Below, one piece after another: positions 1 through 13,368 of a stretch of 64,000 nt of DNA. The first letter of the stretch is position 1; each line of letters begins with the position of its first letter. The notes beneath the pieces are model-generated. The model ran no database searches, was not told where the DNA came from, and worked only from the letters and a program-made list of their open reading frames with translations. The stretch lies in assembly GCF_040954835.1 (NCBI RefSeq), contig NC_090707.1, positions 22,958,570 through 23,022,569 of the forward strand. Direction: 5' to 3'. Source of the stretch: Lepisosteus oculatus. Its lineage: Eukaryota > Chordata > Actinopteri > Semionotiformes > Lepisosteidae. The translations under genes were made by a program, and so were the position numbers.

Positions 1-345
1 TTTTCCCAAGAGGTCTCCCATCCAGGTACTATCCAGGCTCACTCCTGTGGTGCAGTGGCTCTGTGGCTAAGGATCTGCGCCTGTGGCTGGAAGGTTGCTG
101 GTTTATATCCTGAGCAAGGCCCTTAACCCCAACTGCTCTAGGGTTGCCATACTGTATAAATGGCTGACCCTGCACTCTGACTCCAAGCTTGTCTCCCTAT
201 CTGTGTGTCTCATGGAGAGCAAGTTGGTGTATGTGAAAAAGACAAATTCCTAAAAAGAAATTGTATATGGCCAATAAAGTTATCTTATCTTAACTTGAGG
301 GAGCTGCCAGTCAGGAGTTGCAGGGAGATATGGTTATAACAGACT
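1..345 (-). mobile_element. Relic of a 5S-rRNA-derived SINE, interrupted by another SINE
   Basis: The first ~48 bases read as the reverse complement of the 3' half of a 5S rRNA-like head (TCTCCCATCCAGGTACT, the complement of AGTACCTGGATGGGAGA). The matching remainder of the head (gccagtcaggagttgcagggagatatgg) resumes at about 296-340. The order matches the intact minus-strand copy near 61.6-61.7 kb. The element body would lie left of the window. The middle is occupied by a tRNA-type SINE, so this older copy was split by a later insertion. Confidence 0.6.
49..295 (+). mobile_element. tRNA-derived SINE inserted in the 5S SINE
   Basis: The head has a tRNA-like layout: a box-A-like segment around gtggctaagg (62-71) and a degenerate box-B-like segment around ctggtttatatcc (98-110). 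The body contains gagcaaggcccttaacccc, tataaatggctgaccctgc and gtctcatggagagcaagttgg, which I recognise as typical of fish tRNA-SINEs. The 3' end is ggccaataaagttatcttatctta, with a short ATCTT-type tail. Its right edge joins directly to the continuing 5S-SINE sequence. Confidence 0.65.
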
Positions 346-3300
346 GTTGAAGACTTTAAACATGAAGCATATGTTAAACTCTAGTTCACCACTTGCTTGC
401 ACAGCTCCTGCGGATAGTGGGGAGGAAACTGTGGAACACAGAGCAAGGATGAGGAATTCACTATAACAGTAATCTACAGTACCTCCATGGGCAGCCCTCT
501 AGTATACTGACCTGATAAGACTGTGTTGCTCTGGTATGGACTTCATCTCATCTTTTACTTTTCATCTACATACTGTACTGTATCATTGTTCCTGTTCTGA
601 AGGAATATCTTCACTGAACAAATAAAATGGTAACACTGCAACGAATATACCTTTTAAGCTAAGAGTTACTGTACAAAGATGATTAGTCAATTATGGGAAT
701 CCAGTGATTATACTTAAAACATTTTCCAATTACCAAAATATTTTTCCATGATTTTGATCAAGAATTTCATTAAAGATTGCATTTTACATTTTTTTTAGCT
801 TAAGAGGTTTTAAAAATGTATCTCTTTCTACACTGCAATGTATTGTTTTTGCTCCAAAGACGGTCTTAGATTTAATGCAGAGGTAAGATTACATCCTCAG
901 CTATGCTGCCCACAGTAATCCACTCCTAAATCAGTTAAAGTTTCTTATCAGTTTTCCCAGCCACACAGGTGGAATATCATTGTAGCTATTAAATTATAAG
1001 CATTTTAGTGTTGAATAATGAGTTTTAAACTGTAAATGTGCCTAAAGGCAATTGCTGAGAAAATGTTTCCACTGCTGAGCAAAATGTGTTTTTGATTGGT
1101 AAGAATTTCCTGACATGATTAACGGTCTATAATAAAGACTTTGAAATATATGCATCAGCTAGAATTTGGCCTCTGATCTGTTTTTGATATACTGTACAGT
1201 ATATTGTCATATCATTAAGCAGCAAATATTAAACTACTTGGGGAACTCCACATGTCTTTCTTCATGCTGTATGTAACTATGGTGACCTTGCTTCAATAAG
1301 AATAAGACTGGGAAATGAAAATATAAAATTCAAAACTGCTTAGGCTGGGGAAATATATATATGTGTAAGTATTTCATATAATGCAAAAATATATAATGTA
1401 CCTGGAAGAGACCAACTATAGCAATGGCAATTTTACAGATACATAGTGTAAGCCTGGTCTTTAATGAAGGCAAGGGCATCCACATATAACTCAGAATGAG
1501 TGTTTATAATGCCAGAGACAGAGCATACATTCAAACAATTGAGACTCGGCAGCAAAGCAAGGTTGGTAGATCTTAGGCCATATTGGGTTCTTCTCTAGCC
1601 TTAATGGAACAGGAAATGACACAAAACAGACTTAACATTACAGAGACATATTACACATGTAAAGTACACATGTGAAGTAATAATGGTGTAACTAAATTAA
1701 ACATACAAATATTTATTAAGCAACTACCTACTATAACTATCTTCTATAATGGAAAAAGAATAGATCAATAGTGAACTAATGAAATACTAAACTGGATACC
1801 AGGACACAAAAACGACCTAGAAGAAGACCTATTATAAGATTGCTGGAGTTAATCAATGCAATCCCATAGGCAAGCTAAATGAGTATAAAGTCTGAGGAAC
1901 ACAAATGGGAAGAGCAATTATAAAAAAACAACAACAAAAATGACAACTGTATTTACCTAACATAATTACATTTCTAATTTAAAAGAATGCAAGTAATTTG
2001 AACAGCATAATAATCCATTTAGATGCTTTTCTATTTTCTGTTTCAACTATCAGCAAAAACGTAAACAGCAGAAAAAGTGGCACAGTAAAAGAAACCCGAG
2101 ATTCCAATGATCTAAATAGTAATCTTTGTTTTCTGTAAATAAAGTCTAACAAAGTGGGAACCTTTATAAATAGGATATACTGCGCCCTCTTTATCATCAT
2201 CTTATATATATATTAAGGTTATCCTTGATGTCTCTTCTTTGTTTGCTTTTCTTAGCAACACAATAGTTTCCAGGCTCATCAACCCCACTTCAAGACACCT
2301 CTGCACAGGGAGGTAAAATAATGTAACAGCGTGCTTTTAAACTCTAGTTTCAGCATGTCTCCCCTAAATGATATGGTAGTTTTGTTAAGAGCACATAGCT
2401 TAAAACAGGAAGGAGGCAGGACACACAAAAGGTTAGTTAACAGAAAATGTTGCTATTTATGTTGAAATGTAAAGAAAGGGACCTCTGTAAAACAAATAAA
2501 TAGAACTATTAATTCTGCACAAATTAAATATCAAACATTATAAATAAGTATTAATTTCCTGATACTTTGTAATCAGACTTTTTGTAGAATGTTTTCCCTT
2601 GATCTTGAAAAGGCTAACCTGTCTGATCGTCTCAATAAAATATTAAGTTGGTTCTTATAAAGGTTCTCCAATTGCTCATTCTATGTTTAAAGATGACAAC
2701 ATCATTACCGTGATTCTACAAACATGATGATAGGAGAGGCAAAAGTGCAATTTTGAGGTAAGTGTATTTTTAAGCAACATCTTTGAATTTCAAGATGTAG
2801 CAAATAAAGTGAACAATGCAGATGCACAATTAATAACAGAATATTTGAGCTGTTGGTTATGTTTTGCTTACATGTTTGTTTTTTTGATACAGTCTGAATC
2901 TGCCTACTCTTAGACTTTAATTTGACTCTGGTTACCAGCTTTTGGCTTCACACTGACTGACAAAATAGAAATGTTGGCTCTCACTTCACAGAATTATTGG
3001 AGCAGCCAAGCCATCTAGCTCTTTCTATGAGTTTTTATAAGAAAACTCCCCTCAGCAGAACTAAAAAAAGACATGTACTGAAGTTCAGTTATTTGCTTAT
3101 AATTTGTGAAGTTAGGAATGATGTGGATAGGTTTGTTAAACAAGTCAAATAAAAAACAATAACAAGCAGTAGTCTATTGAGAGCAGGCCTAGGACTTCTA
3201 ATTGTTACAAGTGCACCCACCATATGATTTAGTTGTAGTTTTGAGCCCTCAGATTTGATTACATAGTAACAGATGCTAGCAAGAACATCAGTATTTATTA

Positions 3301-5660
3301 ACGCATTTTGAAAAGAATCAAGTACAATTTTTAAAAACAATGGCATGAAGACCACATAATCTAGACCCCAGACCAAAGCAGAATGCAGCAGATTTTTTTT
3401 AAATAGACTCCAATATCAGTCATGCAAAGTAAAGGCATTGGATTGAAAGCACATAGTGATTTATGTGGCAATCATTTTACAGTGTTTATTCACAGCGTTC
3501 TTTTATGCCCAGCAATCCGTCGCACGTTATTCGCATTATAACGTGTTTCTTAAGTATATTTGCGTTTAGATGCCCGCATGTCAAACATTTTAGATAATGG
3601 GGTTCTTATTCCGGTAATACAGCAATATTGTACACCCAATGATAAACGGCACAAGAACAACATGGATAAGGAACAGAAAATCAAATTGAGTGTGAATTGC
3701 AGGAAATCGTTTGGTATTTTAAAAAGAAATGTACGATTTTTACGACCAGTGTTTATGTAACGCTCTACGTGGAACAGATTATACAGTGAATTAACTATAT
3801 AAAAACTGTAGTGTGCCTACCCTTTACCATTTGAAAACACTGTAGAGCCTTAGAAGCCTTTACCATTGCCTAGAAAAATTCTACAGTGCAGTGGTTCTGG
3901 GTATAACCTGAGATCAAACTTGTTACCTGTTACCTACCATAAAATGCACAAATGAATTACTGTTTAATTAGTGGTCTAATGTTAGTGAGAAAATGTGAAT
4001 TTTGATATTTTGTGTTATGCATTGACACAAGTGATGATGGATTTGCAATTCAAACAGTTTTAATTAACATAACCTTGCATGCCATTACATTCAGGGACAT
4101 TTTTTACAGGACCAAAATATCATTTAAATATACTACACTTTGCAACACTCCTTTTGTAGTTAATCATACAGTAACTGCCTTACTCCAAGAGTGCAGCCCC
4201 TACATTACTTATTTTTGCTATAATACTTCTAGTGAGCTCGGTGCATATACTATTACATTTAAAATCTTGTTTGAATCTGAATATACAAGGGACAGTCAGA
4301 AACTGTAGAAAGGGAATTGGGATCAGAGAATATGCAGTGGAATGAAGTGTAAGGAGTCACATACTGTAGTATGTCAGAAAAGAAAAGGGGAAAAGTATTA
4401 TGATTGTTGAAATCCGGAGCTACCTCATCGTGTTGGTAATATCTGCTTCCTTCAGAAAGCCAACTGTCTAATCTTCTTTGAACTGTAAAACTTAGGATTT
4501 CTTTGCTGCTTGAAGTTTGATCATTCAGCAGAGAAAACAAAGTCACCTCAACCATTTCCTAAAATAAATAACTGATCCATTTAAAAAATGTGCCAAAAAA
4601 ATGGCCACATGAAATCAAGGGACAACAAAGGAATTTCTGAGATGACATTTTTTTTATTACCATTTGATTTACTATGACTCTTGGAAAAGTATCTTTGCAT
4701 ATAAAAAGTCATATGTGATCCTTGTTTTTGTTTTTTACTTTTTCCCACACAGTTTGGTTAAATGGAATGAAGACCATACAGTACATACACTCTTCAGAGA
4801 TGTCCACTATTGAGCTATTCCTGGTTTTTACATGCTGCAATTCCACAGCACACAACGGAAGACATCACAGACGACGCATAAGCTGCAGAGGTGACATATT
4901 TTTAACTGGCCCTAAGATAATAAACAAATGACAAATCTAAACTATTGCTGTTGTGGATAACCAAGGATAACCTGCCTGGCTTTATCTCATTCAGTTTCAT
5001 TGCCACTCAGCTAACTGTGCAGTGCAACTTTGGATATCTTGCTTACAGAGGACTGACAGCTCTGGCACTTGCTGGTAATATTTGGACCCAGGTAACAGCA
5101 TTCACTACAGGCCAGTATCTTTACTAGCAGAGCCATTGAGATTAAAGATCTCCAGATCCAGATCTTCACCTGACATCATTTTTGAACATGAGTAAAATGC
5201 AATATTCAAATGAAGATATCAATAATTGAACTTTGAACTGACACCCCCTTTCCCTCTGGACCCATTTCCCTTTTAAAAAAAAGCCCAGAGTACTGGTTTA
5301 TGTAATAGCTCCAATACATAACCTGTGAGAAAATAAATATAATTCTGATAATACAGTATACAGTATGACCATCAAATGTTAACCAAACTAACCATATGTT
5401 AACATTGAACATTTTTATTCATATAGGTTTGCTATACTGTCCCATTTTGAAATCACCATTTGGACGTGAACTCATCTTACTCACCCTTATCACACAGGGA
5501 CAATGTACTCACTGCATTAACATATCTATCTATCTGAGCCATCACCATTTGCCATACTATGATCTTCACAGTACCTTACTGGAGGCCTGGCACTGATTGG
5601 AAGATATTACTGTAAACATGCAATAGCCTAGCAGGTCCCATGAGTCACTGAAACCTGCTC
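346..5660. other. Gene-free AT-rich DNA far upstream of IGFBP5
   Basis: I found no exon, RNA gene or recognisable mobile element. The open frames are short, carry no recognisable domain and lack coding character. TACTGTA/TACAGTA-type words recur (for example near 1190-1204), and there are AT-rich simple stretches such as 1355-1364. Decayed repeats may be present but cannot be named by eye. Confidence 0.5.
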
Positions 5661-5684
5661 ATACAGTGTCCGTATTTGGACATT

Positions 5685-6080
5685 CTCCTCCCTCCTCCAA
5701 ACCTCCATGCATTCTACTCCCTGTTCTGAAACTCCCTTGTCTGTCCTACAAAACTCCCTCCTCCTGTCACGAACCACACACAAGCATGCAAGCGTTCCCC
5801 CATCTTCTACCTTGCTCACTATTGAGATCTCCTCCCCGACCGTTCTGGCTTTTGACTCCTCTTGTCCACAACTTTACCTCTCATTTTTGGTACTTCACCT
5901 ATTTGGAATCCTTCTGGCTTTTGACTCCTTGCTCTCGTTTAAGACCATGACTTAGTCTCTCGTTTGGTATTCTATATACCTCCCGATCAGACTCCACCGG
6001 AGTAGCCACACACAGGGTCCTACCTCCTGCTGCCTGACACCTCCCTCCTCCAACCTTCCATGTGCTCTGCTCCCTGCTCT
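5685..6080. repeat. C/T-rich patch with two spaced direct repeats
   Basis: A ~43-base C/T-rich segment at 5685-5727 (ctcctccctcctccaaacct...) recurs imperfectly at 6039-6080 (acctccctcctccaacctt...). Inside the interval the 18-mer ttctggcttttgactcct occurs at 5843-5860 and again at 5912-5929. The patch is markedly more C-rich than its surroundings. Overlapping open frames here reflect the skewed composition; no protein domain is visible. Origin is unknown, and it could be an old tandem duplication or an unclassified repeat. Confidence 0.5.
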
Positions 6081-6286
6081 AAAAAAGTGAAAAGGTGACG
6101 CAAACACAAAAGTCTCCACGTAGTCTATATTGTCATTGGATGGAACGCTTGTGTCATTATTTCTGTGGAGAATTGAAAAGGTAGATTTAATGAGCTGAGT
6201 GTATAAAAAGTATATATTTTATATGCACTCCTAATAGAAATGAAAGTAAAAAAGTACAATTAAAAAAGTAGTTGTAGGACACCTCC

Positions 6287-6466
6287 CACACAGGACACCT
6301 CCCGATCTGACCTGGGGTCTCTAACATGCTTGGCTTTCTAGAGTGGAACCACTCACCACTCTAAATACCATTTTGAAAATACAGGCCACCTTCTGAGTGG
6401 TTCCACTAAGTCTAGAAAACTATACATATTGGAGAATCCAGGTCTGATTGGGATGTGTCCTGTGTG
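6287..6466. repeat. Large imperfect inverted repeat (hairpin)
   Basis: Left arm 6287-6355 begins CACACAGGACACCTCCC and ends GTGGAACCACTCA. The right arm 6394-6466 is its reverse complement, beginning TGAGTGGTTCCAC and ending GGATGTGTCCTGTGTG. About 58 of 69 aligned arm positions match by eye, with one 4-base gap, around a 38-base loop. This could be a foldback or MITE-like element. Clear flanking target duplications were not found. Related words (cctcccgatcagactcc) occur near 5983-5999. Confidence 0.6.
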
Positions 6467-6469
6467 TTC

Positions 6470-9270
6470 TCTACACCTACTCACCAAACAGAAGTCTGTT
6501 GCTAAGACACAGTTGAAACATTGTATGATTTATGAGTTTATTTTGTAGTGGACTAGGACCAGAAAACTGAATTTGATGCACCTCATCCACATCACCAAAC
6601 CACTTCTCTTGGCAAGGGAGGTACAATTAGTTGGAGTCCACTGTAAGAGATGCCCAAACAAAGAATTAACAAGCTAACAAGGTGAGTGGCCAGTCCAAGG
6701 ACATCAGATTAGTATATCAGAACTCTCTTTATAGCCACTACACTATGCCAGGAAACAAAAAAAAATATGTAATCTGCTTGCATGGTTTCTATTTCAATAG
6801 AGGGCACTTCATCTTGTATTTTAACATGGTATCAGGATGTGTACATTTTTTTAAATCAGAAAACATTCCTAGTATCATTACCACCATTCTTAATTCATTA
6901 CACTATCATTGCATCTGGGAAGACAAAGACATTATTGCTTAGTATTAAATCTATAATCACCTACCTTCCATGAATACTTCCTATAGTCAGTTTTGCTTTG
7001 AAATCAAAGCTAAAATAGGAAAGAAGAAAATAAACTCATAAATAAATAAAAAGAAAAGAACTATGAATACAGATCAGCACCCAGGTTGGCTTCAGGCAAT
7101 TTGAGCTAGAGGTGATGAATACATATGTGGAACAAATTTGAAAGTACTGTATATTACTAACAAAGAAAAAAAACAGTTCTACAGTCTCTCGCTCTTTGAT
7201 CTACTGTATTCTTACAAAAAAGCATACAAACATGAACTAAAATGTACAGCAAAGCAAAATGTCCACATACAAACAAGAACTCCTACTTTGCTTAAATATA
7301 TACTCAGCATTTTTAGACGTCTAAAGGTAAATAATTATATTTAAAGAGTGGTTTATCTACTTTTGTGTGTCATTTAAAATTTTCTATCATACTATTCAGT
7401 AGATCAGAAATACTTCCATTTCTTGTATATTGCTCTACGTGTAATAAAAAGCCTGTAGGGGTTCTTCCTAGAATCACTATTTTTTCTATTTTAGAGTTCA
7501 CATTTGGCTAAGAGGTTGTGTGGTCTTCCAGCAGTAATTCCTCCCATGGTATATTCATCGTGGTTACTACGTTTTTTTACCCACAAAAATATAGTTATTC
7601 ATATAGTATAAATTAAAATGATAACACAATTAGTGACATAAGTGGCTAAAATTTTAATGAATTATAAGGCCATAAGGGTAACTTTATTTCATTTGTTTAT
7701 TTAAAAAAGTTATATCTGCTAGTATTCATTATCCTCTTTACATAAGCCCACATAGTCTTTCTAAATTAAAGCATAAAAGAATAATTGAATGCCATCATCA
7801 CAGACCACCAAACCAGGTATAAATTGAAAATATATCTATGCACATGAAATGGGTTATTTAAAATTAAATTTTAATTTGCGTCAAGTGAATTATGTGAGTT
7901 TATCCCTTTGCGATTTGATTAGAAAATGATTAGCAGATTTTTGGTGGGGTTGAAAATGTTAGTATAGGTTACTTACGTGGGTGACAAGAAACACTATGGG
8001 GGTAGGAGTAAACGGGCACTGATCACTTTAACAATAACATAACTGCTCTTTAAAAATAGTCTAATTTCTCAGTACAAACATCACATCATTGCTGGTGCCA
8101 TTGAATTTCAAACTACCTCCAAGTTATCTAATATGAGGAAAAACATACTCTTTAAAGGAAGTCATGTCAGACTACTGAACTAAGTTCATGTTTACAGCTA
8201 AAAGGAAAATGTTTGCTGTCAATCAAATGTAGCAATGAAGGGAAAAGTGTTCTCCCAAGAAAAACAGCCATGGATTTAAAACTTGCATCACCCTCATAAT
8301 ACATTCTTTATTAAAAAACAAAAATGCCTTATAACTGGCTCAAATGCTATTACCCAGTAGTCTGAAATACTGAAATGTGCTTTCTATGCTTCCACATTCA
8401 GTGTCATGTCAGAGGACAATCAGTAAATATCAAGTGCAAAAATGTGTTCTGTTTGTGCATACTGGTATCTAAAATCAAACTTGCATACCATATTTCTATT
8501 AAAATAATAATGCCTGAAAGGAAGCTTAAGAAAAGAAGTGTGCTAAAAAATAGATTTCAGAGTGGACGTTTTTCACAGATAATAGATACATACAATCGTC
8601 ATATTCAAAGATTAAATCGCAAAACTAAGGAATGCAATCAGACTATTGCCCTTTGACTAAGGGATAAAATATTGGAGCAGAAACAACAGAGTAACGATTG
8701 ATCAAATTGGCATCTGAATGGTTGCAATGGACATCTGCTTGTTAGGGTGAAGATTTGCAATTGTGATTTTTCCATTAAGAAATAGAGTGGGTGTAGGAAT
8801 CTTGAGAAAGGGTGAGGGGTCATAAAGATGGCATCTCAACTTCCAAAAGAAGGCCAGAACAAAAACCTTGTATCTCACTCCATGCCCATTATAACACATC
8901 TTTTTCTTTTAATGATCAGCATTTTTAGTATGGTGTTGCAATTTATTTCATAGTCAGAACATGAAAAGTTTGAGACAGGAGTGAAATGAATTGAGAGCAC
9001 AGGTGAAGAGGCCAAGAGCAAAATTTAAAGTAATAAATGGAAGCTACATAAATAATAACATTTTTTTTTCAGTATGACAACTACAAAAGAACCATTAGAG
9101 ATGGATATTATTCAGAAGTCATTGATGCAACACTTCCAACATTCACTCAAGAAAGAGGTAATAACCATGGATGAGAGAATTGATAATATAGTATCCAATC
9201 ATAGAAAGGGTGATAAAAGTGAATCGAGAAATTAAAGACTGATAACTCAGATTATTATTAGTATTAATAA
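6470..9270. other. Gene-free intergenic DNA
   Basis: AT-rich sequence with no exon, RNA gene or recognisable transposon. Open frames of up to about 90 codons lack recognisable domains. Nothing here can be assigned a function from the sequence. Confidence 0.45.
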
Positions 9271-9274
9271 TATA

Positions 9275-9800
9275 CTATTACATGTATAAGGTTATGGAAA
9301 TTATTTTTAAAGCTAAACTAGAGGATGACCTAGAATATATGAAAATCAGAAACTAGGGAATAGCCGGTACGGATTTAGAAAAGGTAGGTCTTCTCTAACC
9401 AGTCTGTTAGAGATCTTTGAACAAGCAGCAGGAGGTATTGATATACACATATTGTGATATGGTTATCTCATATTTTCAGAAGACTTTTAATAAAGCTCCT
9501 CATAAAAGACTGTTTTTCAAATCAGGCAGTAGGCCACAAAAACATAGTGTCTGGGTTGATATTTAGTTAACAGAGAATACAGTTCATGGGTGAATACTCA
9601 AACTGAGGTGATGCAATTAGTGGAAGTATGGAAAAAGCTACCCAGCTACAGTATGTTGTTGAAGATTATACCTGGGATTTTTTTAGAGAATCCCTGGATG
9701 AGATACTTGCCTTAATTAGCTACAAACTACAAAAAAAAACTAAATGGGCCAAATTGCCTCCTCTCATTTGTAAGTTTTCCTATGTGCTTATAATGTATTG
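9275..9800 (+). mobile_element. Decayed CR1-like LINE fragment (RT part and 3' end)
   Basis: Around 9358-9445 the conceptual translation, broken by frameshifts and stops, resembles the non-LTR reverse-transcriptase segment GFRKGRSSLTSLLEIFEQ. Near 9480-9510 it reads like the block KAPHKRL (normally FDKVPHKRL). From about 9620 to 9795 the nucleotide sequence resembles the usual 3' end of fish CR1-like LINEs, with a block akin to GATGGGCC.AATGGCCTCCTCTC at about 9744-9768. Sequence between these parts is missing. The copy is dead and 5'-truncated. Clade assignment is from memory of the family. Confidence 0.6.
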
Positions 9801-12770
9801 CCTCACTGATAGCAGTATTACCTGATAGCTATGTTTCCAGTATCTTTTCAATAGGCAAGTTGTTTTTTCAGGTAACTGAAACCAGGTAACTATTATGGAA
9901 ACAACGGGTGTCTACCAAATGCTGTTTTAAAAAGAATCTAAAAGGAAAATGTAATGGTACAAACATTTTCACAGCAGAAAACAAAGACTAAGCTGAAACT
10001 ATGAGAGACATTTAGGGTGTGGGGTCAAGCATTGGATCCTTCCTGGATACAGACTCCTGTTGATTCAGTATCAAGCCAACAACAGCCTGAGATTAAAGTT
10101 AAAGTGATGCCATCAGATAATACGTATTTGAATAATTATAATATCTACTTCACCTGTTCATTGCATTATGATTCTACCATAACCTCTTTGTTTGCAAACT
10201 ACATAAATAAAGATGTAGGACCATGGGAAGCTCTTAATATATAAACTTATTTCTAAACCCAAGAAAAATGTAGTCATTCTCATAATATTTAGGATTAAGT
10301 AATTTAAATCTTGAAGTGGTTTTATTTAGTGTCCAAAGTATGTTAATTGATCACAAATGGACATTACTAGCAGCTTTTGGCTTTAAATCTAAGTGAAGCA
10401 ATGATGATGTAAACCTTTTATTTTTTCAGAACTTCTACAAGTGCTGCAATTTCCATGGTTGTGACAATGACATATGGGGATACAAACCATAAAAATATGC
10501 ATAGTGTAAGCTTTTTAAAATAAAATTCTAGCATCAGTGATACTTTCAATACCCACACACTTACCTATAAAGTATATAACTGCATTAATTCCAAAATGTA
10601 ATACACCTAATCAGCTAAAGGTGATTAAAATAATTTTGTACTGCTAATAATTTGTACCACCATCATAGTAGGTGCTTTTTCATTCCACATCATTGTTGTT
10701 GATTTCCTTTTCTGTCTAGAAAAGACAAGACAAGATCTTTCTAGAAAGTACTTTAAAATCTGATAGAGGAAATGAAAATATGCTACATAACATTTGTCAA
10801 TGTTGTAAGATTTAAAATAGCAGTTATATAACATAAAACAACAATAACAGTTTCCATAATTACTGTATAAATACTGTATTCAGTGTACCCTAACTGAAAA
10901 AAGGAATTACAGCTAAAGCGCCTATCATATCCATATACTGTAGATATACTGTACTGTATATATTCCCTGCTATGATCAAATGTACCTTATAACGACTGCA
11001 TACATTCAGGTGTAAAGATCTAATTACAGTTGTAGGTGCCAAAGAATGCTGGATATAATACTCTAACATTCATCATAAATTAATGGTGATGTTGGACACT
11101 TCGTGGCCATTTTTAAAATTGCCGAGAAACAAAGAGTTAAGGATCTTAATTCCTCTGAAGTCTCTTGTCATTGGTTGTAGCTCCTTCTAGTGGACAACTT
11201 AGATTGCTACAGAATCATTTATTAACAAGACTGAATTATAAAGACTGAAACGTAGGGAAAAAAAACTTCATTGACTGAAATAAAAAATATTTTCTGTATT
11301 ATTATTAAACCGAATAGAAAAGATTCAAGAGTATTGCATTTGCCAGGGTGAGGATGAATACAAGAAAAGCTACTGTAAAAATAAATTGTCCACAACAACT
11401 TTACCTAATTTGAATTTTGTGATTTTTAATTGTGAAATCTAATATCGGACTTAAAACGAATGCCTTCAATTTACACAAAGAACAACATATTTCATCTAGG
11501 AAGGCCAAAATTCGAAAATTCTCAAAGGCCAGTTCCGTACGCCAGTGAATTCTGCAGATAAACAGAATTTTGGTGTTGTGGTATAATTTGCACGGGCAAC
11601 ACGTAAAAATAAAAACAATGAAAAATATGTCAGCTTCTCTCCCAGTTTAAAGAGCACATTTCTACCTTTGTGTTGAGAACGGTGTCCAATAGTTAGGACA
11701 GGTGCAAGCTTTATAACGAGTCTATTAATAGAAAGAAATGGGCATTGACAGCCCTGTTATCTAAATACAAAACAGGGACCTTAGCAGGGGACGCATGTGC
11801 ACCAGAATCTAAGGCCTGCATAGACTGGTTTTGGGGTTACATTAAAAGCTGATTAATGTATTCAAATTCACAAGTAAAGACAATACAGATGAGAAGTCTA
11901 TTGTCAAACATCAATGTTGATGACGGTGGAAATTACTATCATTTATTTACATACGGAAATACATACGGTGATTCAAACGGAAAAATGAAATGTACAGAGG
12001 TTAAAGTTCCAGGTAATTTAAATAGGTTGTTCACAATTCATCCTGATTTACGTCATATGTGAATTATCTACCAAAACGGAAATACCATATGTCAATTAAA
12101 AACACGAATACTATTTTTTATAGTTCTTAATAAAAACTGTATACAATTTGATGGTTTAGTACTATTCAATGTGCGCGTGCCTTTACTTGTTGATTTTGGT
12201 GAGGGTCGTATAATTATTTCGACTAATTTTAACGATTACTTTTGGGTTAAAAGTGATATACAGTATATAAAAGAATAGTATTGTTAAAACATAGTTATCG
12301 GCGCTTTTGGTGGTTTAAGCACCACATGTGAGTTTCTGTAAGCTATTGGACACTGCTTAAGACAAAGCATATTAAAAACTCGCAAAATCCTCAAAAGCTT
12401 TAGATTGTCTTTATTGAATTCTAATGTACGCGTATTGTTTCTACTACAATATCTATAGTGGAGTGGCATAAAGAGATGTTTTTTTTTTCTGAGACTAAGC
12501 TTCATGTTTAGTAGTTTACAACAGAACACAGAAACCGATAAGAAAGGCATTTGCAAATGCAAAACCTTTGGAATCAAGTGTCTGAATACTTTCCAGAGTA
12601 TTTAAACCAGAAGCACGTATATATGGTGAACACGAGTCTTGATTACGCCTCCAGCTTCCTTGATTTGTGTTGCACTGGTTGCTTGTATTTCTATTCGCTC
12701 TTGGCATCATTTTAGCCTCAAGCGTAAAAGATAGATCCTATTGCAGGAAAAAAAAACTGGAAACTTGCCA
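9801..12770. other. Gene-free upstream region of IGFBP5
   Basis: No exons or named repeats were found. TACTGTA-type words are dense near 10930-10965. The part nearest the gene (about 11.4-12.7 kb) is more complex in sequence and could contain distal promoter elements, but no specific site can be defended. Confidence 0.4.
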
Positions 12771-12774
12771 GGAC

Positions 12775-13368
12775 CCGCCCTGGAACCAGCACCTTACTGA
12801 GGGGACAAGTGCGCCTCCCTTCACCGCTGTTTGGCTTATTCATAGTTAGGGGTTTGGCTGTTTTTAAAAAGGCAAGCCTAGTCTGAAGTTGATCAGTCTG
12901 CTTAGAAAAGTTCTCCAGAGGGGAAACTGTTGGAATCGCTTAAAAAGAAAAAAAGGAAAAGGAGCTAGGCTTTTCTACACAGACTTGCAGTTGGTTGCAG
13001 ACAGGACACCATTTTTTAAACAAAAGAAAGGATTTTAGAGTATTCCACAATCTGGTCGTTCTGCACTTTTTAATATTGGATTTTCATTTAAAAATAAGGA
13101 AACAAATCAAACTTTGCTTCATTCTGCGAAAACGTCATTTTTTTACACCTGCAGATTAGCACAACTGTATTTTTAGAACTCTCGAAAAGAATACAGGTGC
13201 GCGTGGATGCTAACATTTGTTTTTTAATAAACTTCCAAAGGCTTTGATATCAGCTTCCAGAAAAAAAGTCAAATCTGACGTGCGGTGGCAGATCATTTAA
13301 ACATTTTGTTTAAATATATAAAATTATACATATATTTAAAAAAACGAGTTGCTTTTTGAGAGAAGAAA
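12775..13368 (+). promoter_or_regulatory. igfbp5: Probable IGFBP5 core promoter and 5' UTR
   Basis: This segment directly precedes the IGFBP5 start codon. A TATA-like tttttaaaaaggcaag lies at 12861-12876. Downstream, aaaaggagctaggc (about 12956-12969) resembles the start of mammalian IGFBP5 mRNAs as I remember them. A 5' UTR of roughly 400-480 bases is therefore plausible, in line with the long 5' leaders known for this gene. The exact transcription start cannot be fixed from the sequence. The ATG context (A at -3) is acceptable. Confidence 0.4.

Noticed and set aside
3560..5127. Several open frames of 60-98 codons in 3.5-5.1 kb
   Set aside because: No recognisable domain, no plausible splice context and AT-driven amino-acid make-up; consistent with chance open frames.
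5666..5955. Overlapping Ser/Pro-rich open frames
   Set aside because: They come from the C/T-rich repeat patch and lack any domain or conserved motif.
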